From Telmatactis stephensoni (Eukaryota > Cnidaria > Anthozoa > Actiniaria > Isophelliidae): a stretch of 64,000 nt of DNA. Shown in pieces: positions 12,001-47,800 of the stretch. Where the stretch lies: positions 310,001 to 374,000 of the forward strand of contig JALIZF010001914.1 of the NCBI GenBank assembly GCA_029948255.1. The letters run 5' to 3'. The notes under the pieces were generated by a model. It saw only the letters and a list, made by a program, of their open reading frames with translations, did no database searches and was not told where the DNA came from. The stretch's first letter is position 1. Each line of letters begins with the position of its first letter. The translations under genes and the position numbers were made by a program.

Positions 12001-15000
12001 GGACCCTGTTATTTGAGCATGTCTCTGTGGGTTAATCCCTGCCACTTGTGTGTAGTTTTGAGGTTTTTGTTTTGTTTTGTATCTGTAATGCACTGGTGAA
12101 TCATGTAAATAAATAGAATAATCAATGAAATGATGATGATGATGATGATGATAGAGCAGTTTTCATATGTGAGAGAAATGGTGTGGTCTGTACCGTGACC
12201 TGTCTGTACTGTAATTTCTATAAAAACATTCAAAAATTCTGCTGTAAACCTGCTGTAACCGTACTGTGCAGTGACTATATTGTTTCCCAGTCATATGAAA
12301 ACCACTCTAATGGTTATGGTGATAATATTGATGACATGATGATATTTTACAGCAGTTCTCAATCACATGTGCCCTCTTACAATTTTTCTCATTCAAAAAT
12401 TGAGTTTCATGGACATCAATCAAACTTGTTTCCATGATGATCATGGGCACATGCACTTTGAAAGCATTCTTTTCCAATTTTAGCAGCTACATGTACTGGT
12501 AAATTTATCTTGATTTACTATGTCTGAAAGTGACAGATACTAGAAATTCACTACTAGATACTAGAAATTCACTACAAATTTATATTCTGATGAGCAAAAA
12601 TTCTCCTGGAATTTAGTATAGACATAATTTCTATATTTTTGTGAGTTTTTTTTTTACATTTTTGATCATTTACCAAAACATTATGATCAAAAATAACAGC
12701 ATGAAATTTTTGTGCAGTAAAACAAAGAAAATTGTCATGGAAGTGCTTTTGAGTGACTTCCATGAAAACTCAGTTTTTGGATGAGAGGAAATCATTGGAC
12801 AACTTGTGTAAGGGGTCTATACAAGAACATTGTAAGTTATGTCAATAAATGATCTGAGGTTATCTTGTTGCATGGGCTACCTTTTGTTATCGGCAACCCT
12901 TGGTAAAGACGATGATGATAATCAAGACGTGTTTGTCTTTTCAGCTTCATGTTCTGCAGATATGACTATAAAACTTTGGGACTTTCAAGGATATGAATGT
13001 ATAAAAACATTGCATGGTATGGAAATTGCTTTTCTGATTTTGATTTTTGGAACATGGCTATGGACTGTTTATTTGTTGTAATATTGTTAATTAAATTGCT
13101 TTCAGGTCATGATCACAATGTATCTTCCATATCATTTATGCCATCTGGGGATCACTTAGTATCAGCATCTAGAGACAAGACCATTAAAATGTGGGAAATG
13201 TCAACTGGGTAAGTGTACATAGTATTACTGTCAATAAGGCTGTGCTTAAACCCCACCAGCTTAACCACATCTTAGTATTTTTCAGTCGCTCAAGCCTAAA
13301 TGTTAGTTGCCTCAGGTGTACAGGCGCTACGTAGCCTTGATGATGTATGAAACGTCAGCTTGGTAGTAGTTTGGGAATGACATTGAAGGAGGAGGAAGAG
13401 AGTAATCATTGCACACATTTTGAAAAACAAGTTGCTCTTTCCTCAAGGAATATATCTATTATTATCAGTGGCATGCTGATTTGACCCTATTGCTCAAATG
13501 TTGACTTAGCAAGAAATTGATAACTTAATAATATCCTAATTTTGTGTCTGTACTGTTGTTTTCATTGTTATAGATATTGTGTGAAGACATTCAGTGGCCA
13601 CAGAGAATGGGTCAGACGTGTGAAGCCTAATGCTGATGGTAATTACTAACACATTGATTTTACTATCAGGCAAATAAACTAACATTATGCTGCAAACTAC
13701 TGTAAACAAATAAAGTACATTTTGCTCCTTTGTTTTTGCGATTTCCTAAAGTTTCTTGTGTAGGATTGAAAATGCTCGGAAAAAAATCTGAGCCCCCAGC
13801 GGGAATCGAACCCACGACCCTCCGCAATTACCGGTTGGATGCTCTAACCACTGAGCTATGGGTGACTCATATGGTGAGCTGGTCATGAGCTGGGTTCATA
13901 GGCCACAGGACTTGCATCTTGCAAGTACACAGTGACACCAATCAGACTAGAACCACTAAATTAATCGCATCGCGCGATCACATTAATAGTGTAGAATACA
14001 CTTGGAGATTTAGTGAACCAACCAACCACCCAGAGAAATGAAATAAAGTAACTTGTGTAGGATTGAAAATGCTCGGAAAAAAATCCGAGCCCCCAGCGGG
14101 AATCGAACCCACGACCCTCCAATTACCGGTTGGATGCTCAAACCACTGAGCTATGGGTGACTCATATGGTGAGCAGGTAAAGTTTGTCCCATTACTAGCA
14201 TAAGATTAGTAGCTCTACATATTTTTGTGTCCCTAATTTTATCTTCTATTTTGAATCAAAGGTACACTTTTAGCAAGTTGTTCCAATGACCAGGTAACTC
14301 TAGTTAAATTGAGTCTAGAGCATTTTAGACTATGTACAGTAGTTTAGCTCTCAAGGCATTTGGAGAGGGAGGGGAGGGGAGAAGGAAACGGAAGGAGAAC
14401 ACAAACAAATTTTGTTTATTGATGACTACTCTTCTCATTTGAATGCCACAAAATTGTTTTGAATTCAATTCAGTAATCTAATATTATTCTATTTCCATTT
14501 CTCAGACTGTAAGAGTTTGGATTGTGGCTTCTAAAGAATGCAAGTGTGATTTCCAGGACCATGAGCATGTGATTGAAGACATAAATTGGGCACCAGAAAG
14601 TGCACATCATGTAATCAATGAAGCTGCAGGAATGGAGGTGAGACTAAGACACAGTTCTAAGGGCATGCCATTATAACTTGTATAGCATGGATTATTAATA
14701 GTTTTAGAGGAGAGGACAATGTTTATGTTTCAGGTCGAATTTGATTTCAGATCATAGTTTTTTTATCTAGGTGAAATTGGAATTAGAGTGTGACTACTCC
14801 AACCAAAGCCACCCAAACAAATGTTCATACAAATTATCCAATCACGATTGAGTATATAAACAATAGAATCTCTACAAATTTTAGAAAATTCGCTTAAAAT
14901 GTAAAGAATTTGCTTTGTTTGTGTACGAATTACATTGACATTGAACAAAAAGCATCTTAGACTGTAGAAACTCGCCACAAATCTGTCATCAAGCATCAAA

Positions 15001-15163
15001 AATGTACGTTAAAAATTTGTCTGAAAATTTGTTGAGTGGCCTTGGTTAGGGTAGTCACAGTGTAACATAGGTTAATTTGTATCCTACATTAATTTGGGGG
15101 TTTACTGTATTTCTAAAAAGAAAGCTCACTTATCCTCTACCATTTTTCTTATCACTTTTCTAT

Positions 15164-15216
<53 letters not shown>

Positions 15217-17574
15217 TTGCCCCAAATATTCTTTTTCTCTGTTCTATCTGTTGTCTCTCTGTCTACCTAAATCAATTAGCATTTTTTTATTTTCTTACCT
15301 CCCTCACCAAGAATTGAACCCTAGACCTCTGACTTCCAATTCCATGTCTTCGCCAACTAAACCACCAAGGATTTGCATGCAATTCAACACTAAACATTCA
15401 ATTCATTCAATTTATTCTAAAAATTTTATTTGTGGTAATAAATAAGGTTGGAAAATCAACCTAGATTAAATTAAAAATGACCTGAAATTGAATTTGACCT
15501 GTAACATCTATAATTATGAGCAATCTTGCCTTGTTCCTATTATGATCAATGTAAGAAATATTTAAGTCCTTAGACCATTTATCACTAAGTCCTTAGCATA
15601 GTTTATCACAATATTGGCATGCATGTTTTCCAGGGAGGAAAGAAAGGGGGCAGTCCAGGCCCATTTTTAGTATCAGGATCAAGAGACAAGTCAATTAAGA
15701 TATGGGATGTAAGCGCTGGTGTTTGTCTCATTACCTTGGTAAGAAATGAGTGTGCAATGGTTTGATTTATGAAACTTGCTTTGGTTTGGTAAGTGGTTAA
15801 CAAAATCACTTGTCAACCACTTACAGTATGGTGCAGATTGTTCACTACATCCCAAGTGCTGGGTTTCATCCATTCTCTTGAGAATAAAGAGATGACAATA
15901 GACATGTTGGATGAATAAAGAACACACTAATAAGAAATCTTTTGATAATTTATTTGGTTGTCTCTAGCTTCGTTTTTTGATGATAAGTTTACAGACGTTT
16001 CGGTCCAAACGCGGACCTTCTTCAGTGTTACCGTTATAATCACGCGTGCGAACGTTTTTGTCACACTGAAGAAGGTCCGTGTTTGGACCGAAACGTCTGT
16101 AAACTTATCATCAAAAAACGAAGCTAGAGACAACCAAATAAATTATCATGAATAATCCTAGCTGCAAATTCAAAATAAGAAATCTTTTGTTCAAGTTCAT
16201 CCAAGATGGCTGCCATGATGTCACTTGTGACTCAGTAATAGACTTGTCCATGTAACTGGAGCCTGTAATTTTGCTAAATTCCATTAATCATGATATGTTT
16301 TGGATAACTTAGATTGGTCATGATAATTGGGTACGAGGTGTCATGTTTCATCCAGGAGGAAAATATATAGTTAGCTGTTCTGATGATAAAACACTTAGGA
16401 TTTGGGATTATAAAAACAAGAGATGTGCAAAAACCCTTGTGGCGCATGAGCATTTTGTGACTTGTATAGGTAAGTACCTCCAGATGCTTTTACATGATGC
16501 AACTTAAAGATATATTGGGCTGTTTACTATTAGTGCATTAATTGCTGATGTAAATTATCCATAGTTTGAAAATGAGCGACTAGGTATAGCGTAGGGCCGG
16601 CAGGCAGCATTTTTCCCATCTTATATTCCTACTTGTCTCAAGCACTGACTAGACTTTTGTTGGACAAGTAATCTGTTTATCCCTTGAGGCACTTGGTTGG
16701 TAAGGGCTGCTTAATTCAACTAGGGAGCTGCCTGCTTTAAGTGGGATGACGATGAAATTTGAAAATAACTTGAAACTCGGTTGAACTTATCTATATCGCT
16801 CCTACCTGTATAATCACAAAGCAACATATTTTGTTTATATTCAAAAGAGACAGATCAAAATTATCAAGTATATTAGCATCTAAATGACATCATTTACTCA
16901 AACCTATTGTTCTTTTGGCATTTAAATCCAAATTACTCTGATAATGAGCTCAAAATGCAGAATTTTTGGGAAAGTAATTCTTCATAATGCATTTATAGTC
17001 ATCATTGAGCTACTTCAACTAAGAGTAATCAATTGCCAATTTTGACCAATTTTCATTGTCGTCCCCCTTTAAGAATTACTTGAGAACAATGTTGGAAGTG
17101 GTTGGCTTACCTTACTGGTATTTCTTACAGTTAGTACACATTTCTTGCTGTAGTTATTCTGCCTCTAACTGTCTTTGTACATGGAATGATCTTGTGAAAC
17201 TGTTGTTTTGCTATTGGTTATGTATGTCAACTCCCATTTTCACTTTGCACTGAGCTGAATTATTGTCCTTGCACAAGAAAAAAATGTCAATTCCCAGCTT
17301 GGGTCAAACAGTCATGGGGCTTCCCTGGGCATCTGTTCTATTTTTACAAGTTTGAGTATTACAGATTTCCCAAGTGAATTAGAACAGATTCCCAGTTTAG
17401 ACCCATGGAAACCCCAAGTTGGGAATTGAAATTTTTTCCCATGTTCAAGTGTAACTTTTTTCATTTTTTTAAATTAATATATTTTTCTGTTTATGTACAG
17501 ATTTCCACAAGTCCAGCCCATTTGTCATTACTGGGAGTGTAGATATGACAGCGAAAGTATGGGAATGTCGTTAA
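9033..17574 (+). CDS. PAFAH1B1: LIS1, dynein regulator (PAFAH1B1), complete
   Basis: Fifteen coding exons: 9033-9064, 9471-9549, 10363-10437, 10907-10964, 11055-11106, 11688-11747, 11828-11961, 12945-13016, 13106-13208, 13574-13638, 14262-14293, 14506-14637, 15634-15738, 16313-16469, 17501-17574. They sum to 1230 bases, 409 aa; human LIS1 is 410 aa. The protein starts [11 protein letters not shown] and has an N-terminal LisH dimerisation motif (about 7-39), a short coiled coil ([15 protein letters not shown]), and seven WD40 repeats from about residue 105 to the end ([64 protein letters not shown]). LIS1 binds cytoplasmic dynein and supports microtubule transport and nuclear positioning; it is also the non-catalytic subunit of brain PAF acetylhydrolase. 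All introns are GT-AG except intron 3 (GC-AG). Start chosen by family match and the good ccATGG context. Confidence 0.97.
10504..10693. mobile_element. Fold-back MITE in LIS1 intron 3
   Basis: Two arms of about 50 bp are inverted copies: the left arm contains gacccccttctctataccag at 10531-10550, and the right arm contains ctggtatagagagggggtc at 10652-10670. The outer ends also pair (aataaacccc...catgatga with tcatcatg...aggcttatt). About 85 bp separate the arms. No coding capacity. The RNA could form a long hairpin inside the LIS1 pre-mRNA. Confidence 0.7.
12153..12308. mobile_element. TA-flanked MITE, LIS1 intron 7
   Basis: Terminal inverted repeats: agagcagttttcatatg on the left and the reverse complement of agagtggttttcatatg on the right. 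TA lies at both junctions, as for Tc1/mariner-type insertions. A (GAT)n run directly precedes it at 12131-12151. About 155 bp, non-coding. Confidence 0.6.
13792..13866 (-). repeat. tRNA-Thr-like SINE head, copy 1 (LIS1 intron 10)
   Basis: Read on the minus strand, this contains a D-arm (gctcagtggttagagc), a T-arm with loop ttcgatt, and stems in the right order. The anticodon stem carries a 2-base insertion relative to copy 2, so it is not a working tRNA. It belongs to a repeated block of about 125 bp (13755-13880) that recurs at 14052-14176. Confidence 0.6.
14089..14161 (-). repeat. tRNA-Thr(GGT)-like sequence, copy 2 (LIS1 intron 10)
   Basis: On the minus strand it folds as a nearly complete cloverleaf: D stem gctc/gagc, anticodon stem tccaa/ttgga with loop ccggtaa (anticodon GGT), 5-base variable loop, T stem gtggg/cccgc with loop ttcgatt. 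Faults are two mismatches in the acceptor stem and C instead of the near-invariant T at position 33. Together with the duplicated flanks this argues for a tRNA-derived SINE or pseudogene, not a functional gene. Confidence 0.55.
15174..15213. repeat. (CT)n microsatellite
   Basis: About 20 dinucleotide repeats in a pyrimidine-rich tract of LIS1 intron 12. The overlapping 122-codon frame is an artefact. Immediately downstream (15299-15372, minus strand) is a degenerate tRNA-like stretch with an A-box-like ttagttggcga and B-box ggttcaattc, probably a SINE relic. Confidence 0.85.
15929..16189. mobile_element. Fold-back retroelement with 16-bp target duplication
   Basis: A perfect 16-bp direct repeat, aataagaaatcttttg, flanks the element at 15929-15944 and 16174-16189. 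Inside, arms of about 84 bp (15945-16027 and 16063-16146) are inverted copies with a single obvious mismatch, around a 35-bp spacer, followed by a 27-bp non-palindromic tail. Each arm holds ctgaaga, a 5-bp stem ggtcc/ggacc, and gaaac, which resembles repeated termini of Penelope-like elements and a hammerhead-ribozyme core. Long target duplications are expected of target-primed retrotransposition, not of a cut-and-paste MITE. The mirror-image open frames on the two strands are explained by the palindrome. Lies in LIS1 intron 13. Confidence 0.7.
17264..17452. mobile_element. Palindromic MITE, family shared with PRPF8 intron 12
   Basis: The left arm (aatgtcaattcccagcttgg, then ggggcttccctggg and tctgttcta) is the inverted counterpart of the right arm (agaacagattcccag, gacccatgg, ccccaagttgggaatt). 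A second copy in opposite orientation lies at 31530-31695. Located in LIS1 intron 14, about 50 bp before the last exon. Confidence 0.6.
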
Positions 17575-20500
17575 AGCTGGCCAGCACTCAAAAAATTCAC
17601 CCAACAAAAAAGAGAAAATACAGTAATTCTAGCAAACAAGAATCCTCTAGCAGCAAATATTGAATTCTGTTTTATTTTGTCATGTGGTTGCAAACAGGCA
17701 AATGGGACAAGTACAACAGAATTCCCTACTAATTTACCAATTCCATCTGCCTTATTTTATTCCCATGGCCTGTCCATCTAGGGTATATTATCGGACTAAA
17801 GCTGCTGGCAGATGATTGCCTGAAGAGACACTATTTTGTATGCTAAAATGCAAGCTAGAATTGACATTAGATGGTAGTAGGGTTTGCCATTATATTGAAA
17901 TTAGGTCTATATATCATTGAACTATAAACACCTTTTAATGCCTTGTTTCAAGGTTGGCAAAATAAAGACATGTACCTAAGTTTGTCGACAGATTATTCCA
18001 ATTATTTTATGACATATAAGCTCTAATTATCTGATCTGAATTAGAAAATAATTATGCAAAACTAGCTGAGTGTGCTGTTACTGAAAGTATGAAGAAGCTG
18101 TAAAATGTGTTGTGAATCAAAAATTGTAATTATATTGCAATGCTGTGCTACAATTGCAGTTTTTATTCACACTAGGTTTTAAGGTTTCTTGCTATTATAA
18201 GTATGAAATATGATCACTAAACAGATGAGATATCCCTTGATTACTACCTTTTTTAGCTTCTTAGGAACCTTGCCCTTAATACAGGATTAGGTAGATATGG
18301 TTAATCAACTGTAGCACCAGTGCTAAAAAAACATCTATTACAACATTATTTTGGTAACTCTGTGCTGTAAAATTCTTACGTTTTTTTTTTATGGTAAAAA
18401 ACACCAATTCAGTTAATTAAATCTCTTTGCATTGGTCAGCTGATAACACCAGTGGTTTGGGAATTAGAACTAAATTCATTGTACTGGGCAATGGTGCTCT
18501 TAAACACTTGCTTATTAGGCATATGTAACTGTTGTTGCTGGTACAGTATTGCTCAAAAGTAACGCAAGCATTCTCAGTGTGTGGTACCTTCTTGTGCATT
18601 GATTATTTTGTTTCGTTTCTGTTTTTGTGCCAGTTATACTCTAGTTATAATTAATTCGCATTGTTTTGGACTCCTTAATGTTATATCTGGAGATTACAAT
18701 ACATGTAGACTGATATGTAATGTTAATTTCCAGATAGTAACATTAACAACATTAAATGAAGTCAACATACAACCGAGTGTTGAATCTAATTAAAATTGTC
18801 TCAGTACATGAAAGTTCCCTATTCATTTAAAACAAATTTGTGATGGATCTTTCTTTATTTCAAATGTTAAAAGTAAACTGATATGAATTGATTCAAGTTG
18901 AACAAAGATAAAACTGTATTGACATATTCAAATTTTTCATTCTAAACCTTTATTGCTAGCAATATAAGTACCATAGTGAAATATACTCCCTCTTTACCTC
19001 ATTTCATCAGTTAGTTTACATAGGCCTTTTGCATCAACTGGTCACATTGTACAAATCTGTTATTCTGGTGGGCAAAATAAGCACTGAGAAATCTAAAACA
19101 AAGATAAGTCAAGCTTCGACTGGTTGGAATCCTTTCGTTTTTGAGGCTGTTACATTCCTTTGCCACCAGAATAGCAAATGTTGTACCATGTGACCAATTG
19201 ATGCAAAAGGCCTATTACTGCTGACTCTTGTATAAGAAAGCAAAGAGGAGGTAGCTTATGGCAGTCATAATTAATTCTAGTGCTCTCCTCAAAGTAATGT
19301 TTTTGAGAAAGATATGTGTTTGTTCAGAGCAACTTTATTTAATGAATACATTAATTTGTATTCCTTGTACCCAAATTAGATTTGTTATAAACCAATAGAC
19401 TTTTCACAGATTATTACCTGATGCCCACAGGCAATAAATTTGTCTCCTTCGCATTCATTTTTAGCATTGTGTAATGACCCTAAAATGGCAGAGAAGGAGG
19501 ATTACAGGCAATAGCTTAAAGTCGACACTGGATATTCAGTTTTGATGCATTTAATTTTGCATTTAGTTTTTGATTATATTTTATTTGTGAAGTCCAACTT
19601 TGACTTGGAGCTATTGTTCACTTGGGTATTGGGTATTTTGTGAAAGGCCTGTTTGAAATTTTTTTTGATATAGTATTTCCTATGTCACAGACTTTCATTT
19701 GAGGTATCATGTATGTCCAACTTAGGTATGTGTGAAATAAATTAATGTCAAACTACTTGGTGCTCAATTATGTGTTGAGATATGTTAAAGAGTCCTGGTT
19801 TCCACTACAATGCAGACAAGTGCAAGCATAAGGATAAATTTTTTCCTTATTCTTGTGTTCATGTTATCTCAAAAACATTTAAAAGCTGCTTATGCTTGTT
19901 TCACTAGTGAAAACTAAGCTTGAATGAATACTCCAGTCATATGAATCAATATCAAATTTAGATAATACTCATTTCGACCCTATGAGTCTGGATAATGAAT
20001 GGCACCCATTGTGGAATCTTTATGCAAATCAGGGAAAGCATTATTTCCCTTAATAATTCTAATAATGATTGTCATTTCAGTAGATGATGTAACCACCCTC
20101 AAGATGTTTAAGTAAAGTTAGAATATATATGTGTGGGAAATTTATTAATGAATAGGCAGAATGAATGAATGAATGAATAGGTGATGATTTTACAGCACTG
20201 ACCCACTGATGAATAGGTGAATCATTAGAGTCAAAAAAATAAAAAAAATATTTACGTATGAAAATTATTATTTTGTTTTTTTTGCGGGTCAAAGGATCTT
20301 GAATACATGTGGTATTCAAAAGTTGTATTTTAATATGGGAGGGGATTTGGAAAGGGGGGATGGGAGAGCTGCTGGGACAGTAAAAATAATTATGGGCTTC
20401 CTGTGCTTTGTTTTTTTGTGATTCACAAATGCTGACTGATTTATGAGAAATGCATGTTAAATGTGTATAGATGTATTCAGCTATAATAAAATTAAAGCAG

Positions 20501-20794
20501 TAAAGGAAAAATATCTTACTCCCCATTATTCTTTTTTCACCTCCCTCCCCCTGCATTCCTGCATCTCCTAGATTAGCCTCGTCCTGGAGTTGCGGATAGT
20601 AGACTGGTAACGAGATTCATACGCACGTTGCGTTTTAGAAACGCTTTTCAAAGTAAAAGTGCAGAAAAAGTTCCAAATTTGGACCTTTTGATAAGGTATG
20701 AAGCGTTTTATTCGTCCATACTAACAAATAAATAGATTATTTCTATTTAGTGGAATTTTTACTTATGTAAAAACTTATTTTCTGCTATTTATAG
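17575..20794. other. LIS1 3' flank and PRPF8 upstream region
   Basis: Non-coding. AATAAA signals are at 17961-17966 (about 390 bases after the LIS1 stop) and near 19736, so a long LIS1 3' UTR is possible. It holds the palindromic element at 19023-19212 and an AATG microsatellite at 20158-20180. A probable PRPF8 5' UTR exon ends at 20695 (gataag then gtatga), with an acceptor (ctatttatag) before 20795. Confidence 0.5.
19023..19212. mobile_element. 190-bp palindromic MITE, copy 1, TA duplication
   Basis: Ends ggccttttgcatcaactggt and the reverse complement of ggccttttgcatcaattggt, with TA on both sides (19021-19022, 19213-19214). A second internal inverted pair (ctattctggtggca type) extends the hairpin. 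The TA duplication suggests Tc1/mariner-family mobilisation. Copy 2, also 190 bp, is at 56989-57178. Confidence 0.8.
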
Positions 20795-20821
20795 GGCAAG
20801 TTTGGAAGCTCGTCCGCCAAG

Positions 20822-44263
<23,442 letters not shown>

Positions 44264-44558
44264 GCTAAATCGATAAATACTCTGTCATGACCAACGACAT
44301 GCAATACTAACTGTATATACATTGTCGAGTTATCAACTAGCGTTGGCCCATTCGTGTATTAGATCCCCTAGAAGTCGACAGGAATCACTCTTCATTTTAA
44401 CAAGCACAAAACTAGCATTTATGGGCCACTATCTGTCGTGCTGAGAACGTTTTTCCATACAACTAGAGACTGTCCAGTACATTATAGTACCATAGTAGAA
44501 CGATAAGTACAATACTTCAAATACATAAGACAATGACAAATGTGAACGTCTGTTTGAT

Positions 44559-44609
44559 TTTTATTGAGTTGATTGTCAAAAATAATGACTGTCTTTGTAA
44601 CTTAATAAA
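44559..44609. terminator. Convergent polyadenylation signals, PRPF8 and BRAP
   Basis: AATAAA on the plus strand at 44604-44609 suits PRPF8 (stop at 44263). On the minus strand, AATAAA (tttatt at 44559-44564) is a good signal for BRAP (stop at 44898). If both are used the two 3' UTRs overlap by tens of bases. Inferred from hexamers only. Confidence 0.45.
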
Positions 44610-44897
44610 CTATTCTTTCTTTTAGTATTTACATTTCCATTTCCTTTAAATACTTTCGGGTCATTTTTACATTTTCAATTCCTGGAAGAGTTTAGTCTAG
44701 TTGGAAACAGCAGAGGTGGTATTCCAGTTATTCCACTTGTATTGGGAGGTTGGTTTTACCCATGAAACAAAAACTTATATTGTGTATATGGCAAACTCTG
44801 ACAAAAGACTAACATTGTTGGGTGATAATAAACACTATGGTTAGTCAAAACCAGTATAGAATCAATATACAACACATTTTTTTTTGCTATCGCAATT

Positions 44898-47800
44898 TTA
44901 TCTGCGTTTGCGTCTTTGTTTAGTTTGCTTGTCTGTTGATGGTGACTCCCCTAAGAGAATTTGGCCATCTTGAAGTTCCTATTGAAACAGTTAAAGAATG
45001 TCAGACTACACTAAACCTAGCCTTACTATAACGTGTTCTTAGTCACAAGCGAAACTAAAATAAGTCTGAACTAAGCGTAGTCTGCGAGAGTTAAAATTAC
45101 TTGATACCGAGACTAACATCGTTAAAACAAAAAATATGTTGGCCATGGCTGGCTGGCTGGCTGGTTGTCCGTCCATGTGAACCTCGGTATCAAGCACATT
45201 TTAAAAGTGGTCTATGGGAGGGACGGTATGGCTAGAGATTGCATATCAAAATCGATTATCCTCCATTGTAATGCAGTTTACCTGTCTTGTTTCTTGTGGA
45301 GCACAAGCAATAGCTTGCTGTGTTTCAAAGTGTCGCATTAGGTCATTTATTTGTTCTTGAAGATCCTTTACTTCCTGTGAACACAATAATTTCGATTACA
45401 ATTCTACTAGAGTTACTTTGGTCCTTTAGGTCAAGTCACCAGCCATATCAGTACCGTACCAAATTGTTGCAAGCAAAATTCGGTGTCTTAAAAAAATGAA
45501 ACTGTAAATCGATGTAGAAAGATTGGGCAATAGGATCTTCAAAGCCCAGACGGCCGCGACTTTAGCTGGAAGCTCACGCGCGACGAAATTTTGTTGCGAC
45601 ATCGCCTAAGACAAGTTCAATATCGAAAAAAATTACTATTATTTCTGAAAATCATTTTTGAAAATACAACGCGCCCTTCAGGCACGAGAGCTCAAAAGAA
45701 GAAAAAAAGCGAAATGGCGTCACACAACGAAAGGATGTGATATATTGGTCATCTCGCGTCCAGTTCTCGTGTCACTTTTGCTAAATCACTCTATTGTCAT
45801 CGCGTCACGCCGTGTCTGGTCATTTACGTAAAAGTTGCAGGGATAGAATCGAGTTGTACTTCTGCAAGTTCTCGATAAATGTGTTGCACACAACATTGCG
45901 TCGTTTACCTGCTGATGTAGATTTTGTGTTTCCTGCATTTTCTGTTCCATCTTGGTGACTTTCTCGTGCCATAGTTTCTGATTATCGCGAAGACACTTGT
46001 TAAGCTGCAAAATTAACATGCAGAACTGAAACGTACCTTGAGAAAATGAATTATTTCAAAGCAAGAGAACATTGTCACAATTCGAAAGTTTTCGGCTGGA
46101 GAAGAAAACTAGGAAATGATTCCACTTGAAGCATGCGAACAGCAGCCGATACTTTGCAGCACGCCGTTTTATTACTTTGTACCTCGCGTTCCTCTTTAAG
46201 CTCATTCACAAGATGTCCAACTTTTGATACGACCTAAAGAGAGAGAGAGATGGCAGTATCAGTGATGATGCATATACAGGCCAATGTGGAGAAATAAGGT
46301 CGACCAAGCGGTTAGAGCGACGTTCTGTTACCTCTGCGGTCCAGGGTGCGATTCCCGGACGGGGCACCACATGTGACTTGAGAGTTTGTTAGTCTCTATT
46401 ACCTCGAGGATTTTTCTCCGGTTTTCCTTCCTTTATTTTGCTTTTCAAACCCATGTAATATACTCGTACATTTGCACCGTTAAGGCCGGCCTATACTTTG
46501 TTGTTGTCGTCGTTGTTTTTTGTTGTTGTTTTTTGTTGTTGTTGTTGTTTTGTTTTGTTTTGTTTTGTTTTGTTTTGTTGTGTTGTGTTGTGTTGTGTTG
46601 TGTTTTGTTTTGTTTTGTTTTGTTTTGTTTTGTTTTGTTTTGTTTTGTTTTGTTTTGTTTTGTTTTGTTTTGTTTTGTTTTGTCGTCGTCGTCGTCGTCG
46701 TCGTCGTCGTTGTTTTAACTGAGCACAATCGTATAAGAAATTACTTATTACCTGGCTATACTTTTTTTCGATACTTTTCTTTTGTTTTTCAGTATCTGCA
46801 AGCTTCATTTCAAGTCGCTGTACTTCTTCTAAAGTTTTCTTTGAACGTTCTTCCATTGCGTTTACCTGATGTTTCGATAACAATGTTAGTGACATTTGAG
46901 AATACACGATACTGATAGAAGAGATCAAGCAGTTCGCTGTAGAAAGGGGCGGAGTTACAAATTTGTATACCCATTTCGGTCTGGGAGGAGGACGTTTTGT
47001 AAGCATGTTTCTAGAAAAGAGAGAAGCGGTGAGCAAGAACGGAATGGAACTGAGGAACCAGGAGTCCATTACTGAGCGAACGCGTTAATTATCAGTTTTA
47101 AATCGTTTAAAACAATGATTTTAGGGTATGCTACACCTAAAGGTTGTCTGTATCTGCTCGTTTCTTATCTGTAAGGTTATCTAATTTGGTTGATAGGCAG
47201 AGATGCCTGAAAGGGTCCTTATAACCTAAAGATTACCTGCTCTGCTGCTTCTGTCTCAATTATCGTGATCTTTTCTTGGAAATACAATCGCTGATTCTCG
47301 AGTTGGTTGGTTAACAGGTAAGTATACTATGAAAGGACATCAATGTAACGGGTTAGGGCCTCAATCGATATTTTATCGAAACGATTCTCGACCAATCACA
47401 GCGCGTGTAACATACAATTACCATACAGAAAACAGACTTCCGTAAAAATACCAATCAAACTGATTTTGGGCCTAAAGGTACGACGATCATCCCTGTCCAA
47501 ATTACATGGGAGTCGCCCCAGTTAATATCCCAAGCTATCATCATTATTCACTCTAAATTGGTCCAATAGTCAGAGAAAATATGTTTGTATAACCAAAGCA
47601 TGAAGATTCACTTCAAATCGGCCTCCTTTCTCGTATATGTGAAATAAATCTATGCTGACTCATGCAAGGGCAGGTTATAAGACCACTGCTCGTTTCTTAC
47701 TTAGCAATAAGATACTGGGTACGGGTAAGCTCAAACTGAAATTGGAAAAAAACATAGAGAGTGCTTAAAATTATGGTTATAAATCCAAAATTAGCTTACC

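Noticed and set aside
14089..14161. Functional tRNA-Thr gene
   Set aside because: Acceptor mismatches, C33 and duplicated SINE-like flanks argue against it; kept as a tRNA-derived repeat.
15958..16155. Identical-looking peptides on both strands
   Set aside because: Consequence of the inverted repeat; no protein family recognised.
16561..16760. Possible inverted repeat ggcaggcagc / gctgcctgc in LIS1 intron 14
   Set aside because: Arms are about 10 bases with poor extension; too weak to call an element.
20077..20556. 159-codon minus-strand frame upstream of PRPF8
   Set aside because: AT-rich composition, crosses an AATG microsatellite, no recognisable domain.
46480..47069. Long open frames on both strands (up to 192 codons)
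   Set aside because: They run through the TTTTG/GTC microsatellite. Only 46752-46865 on the minus strand is a real exon (BRAP exon 16); the rest is low complexity.
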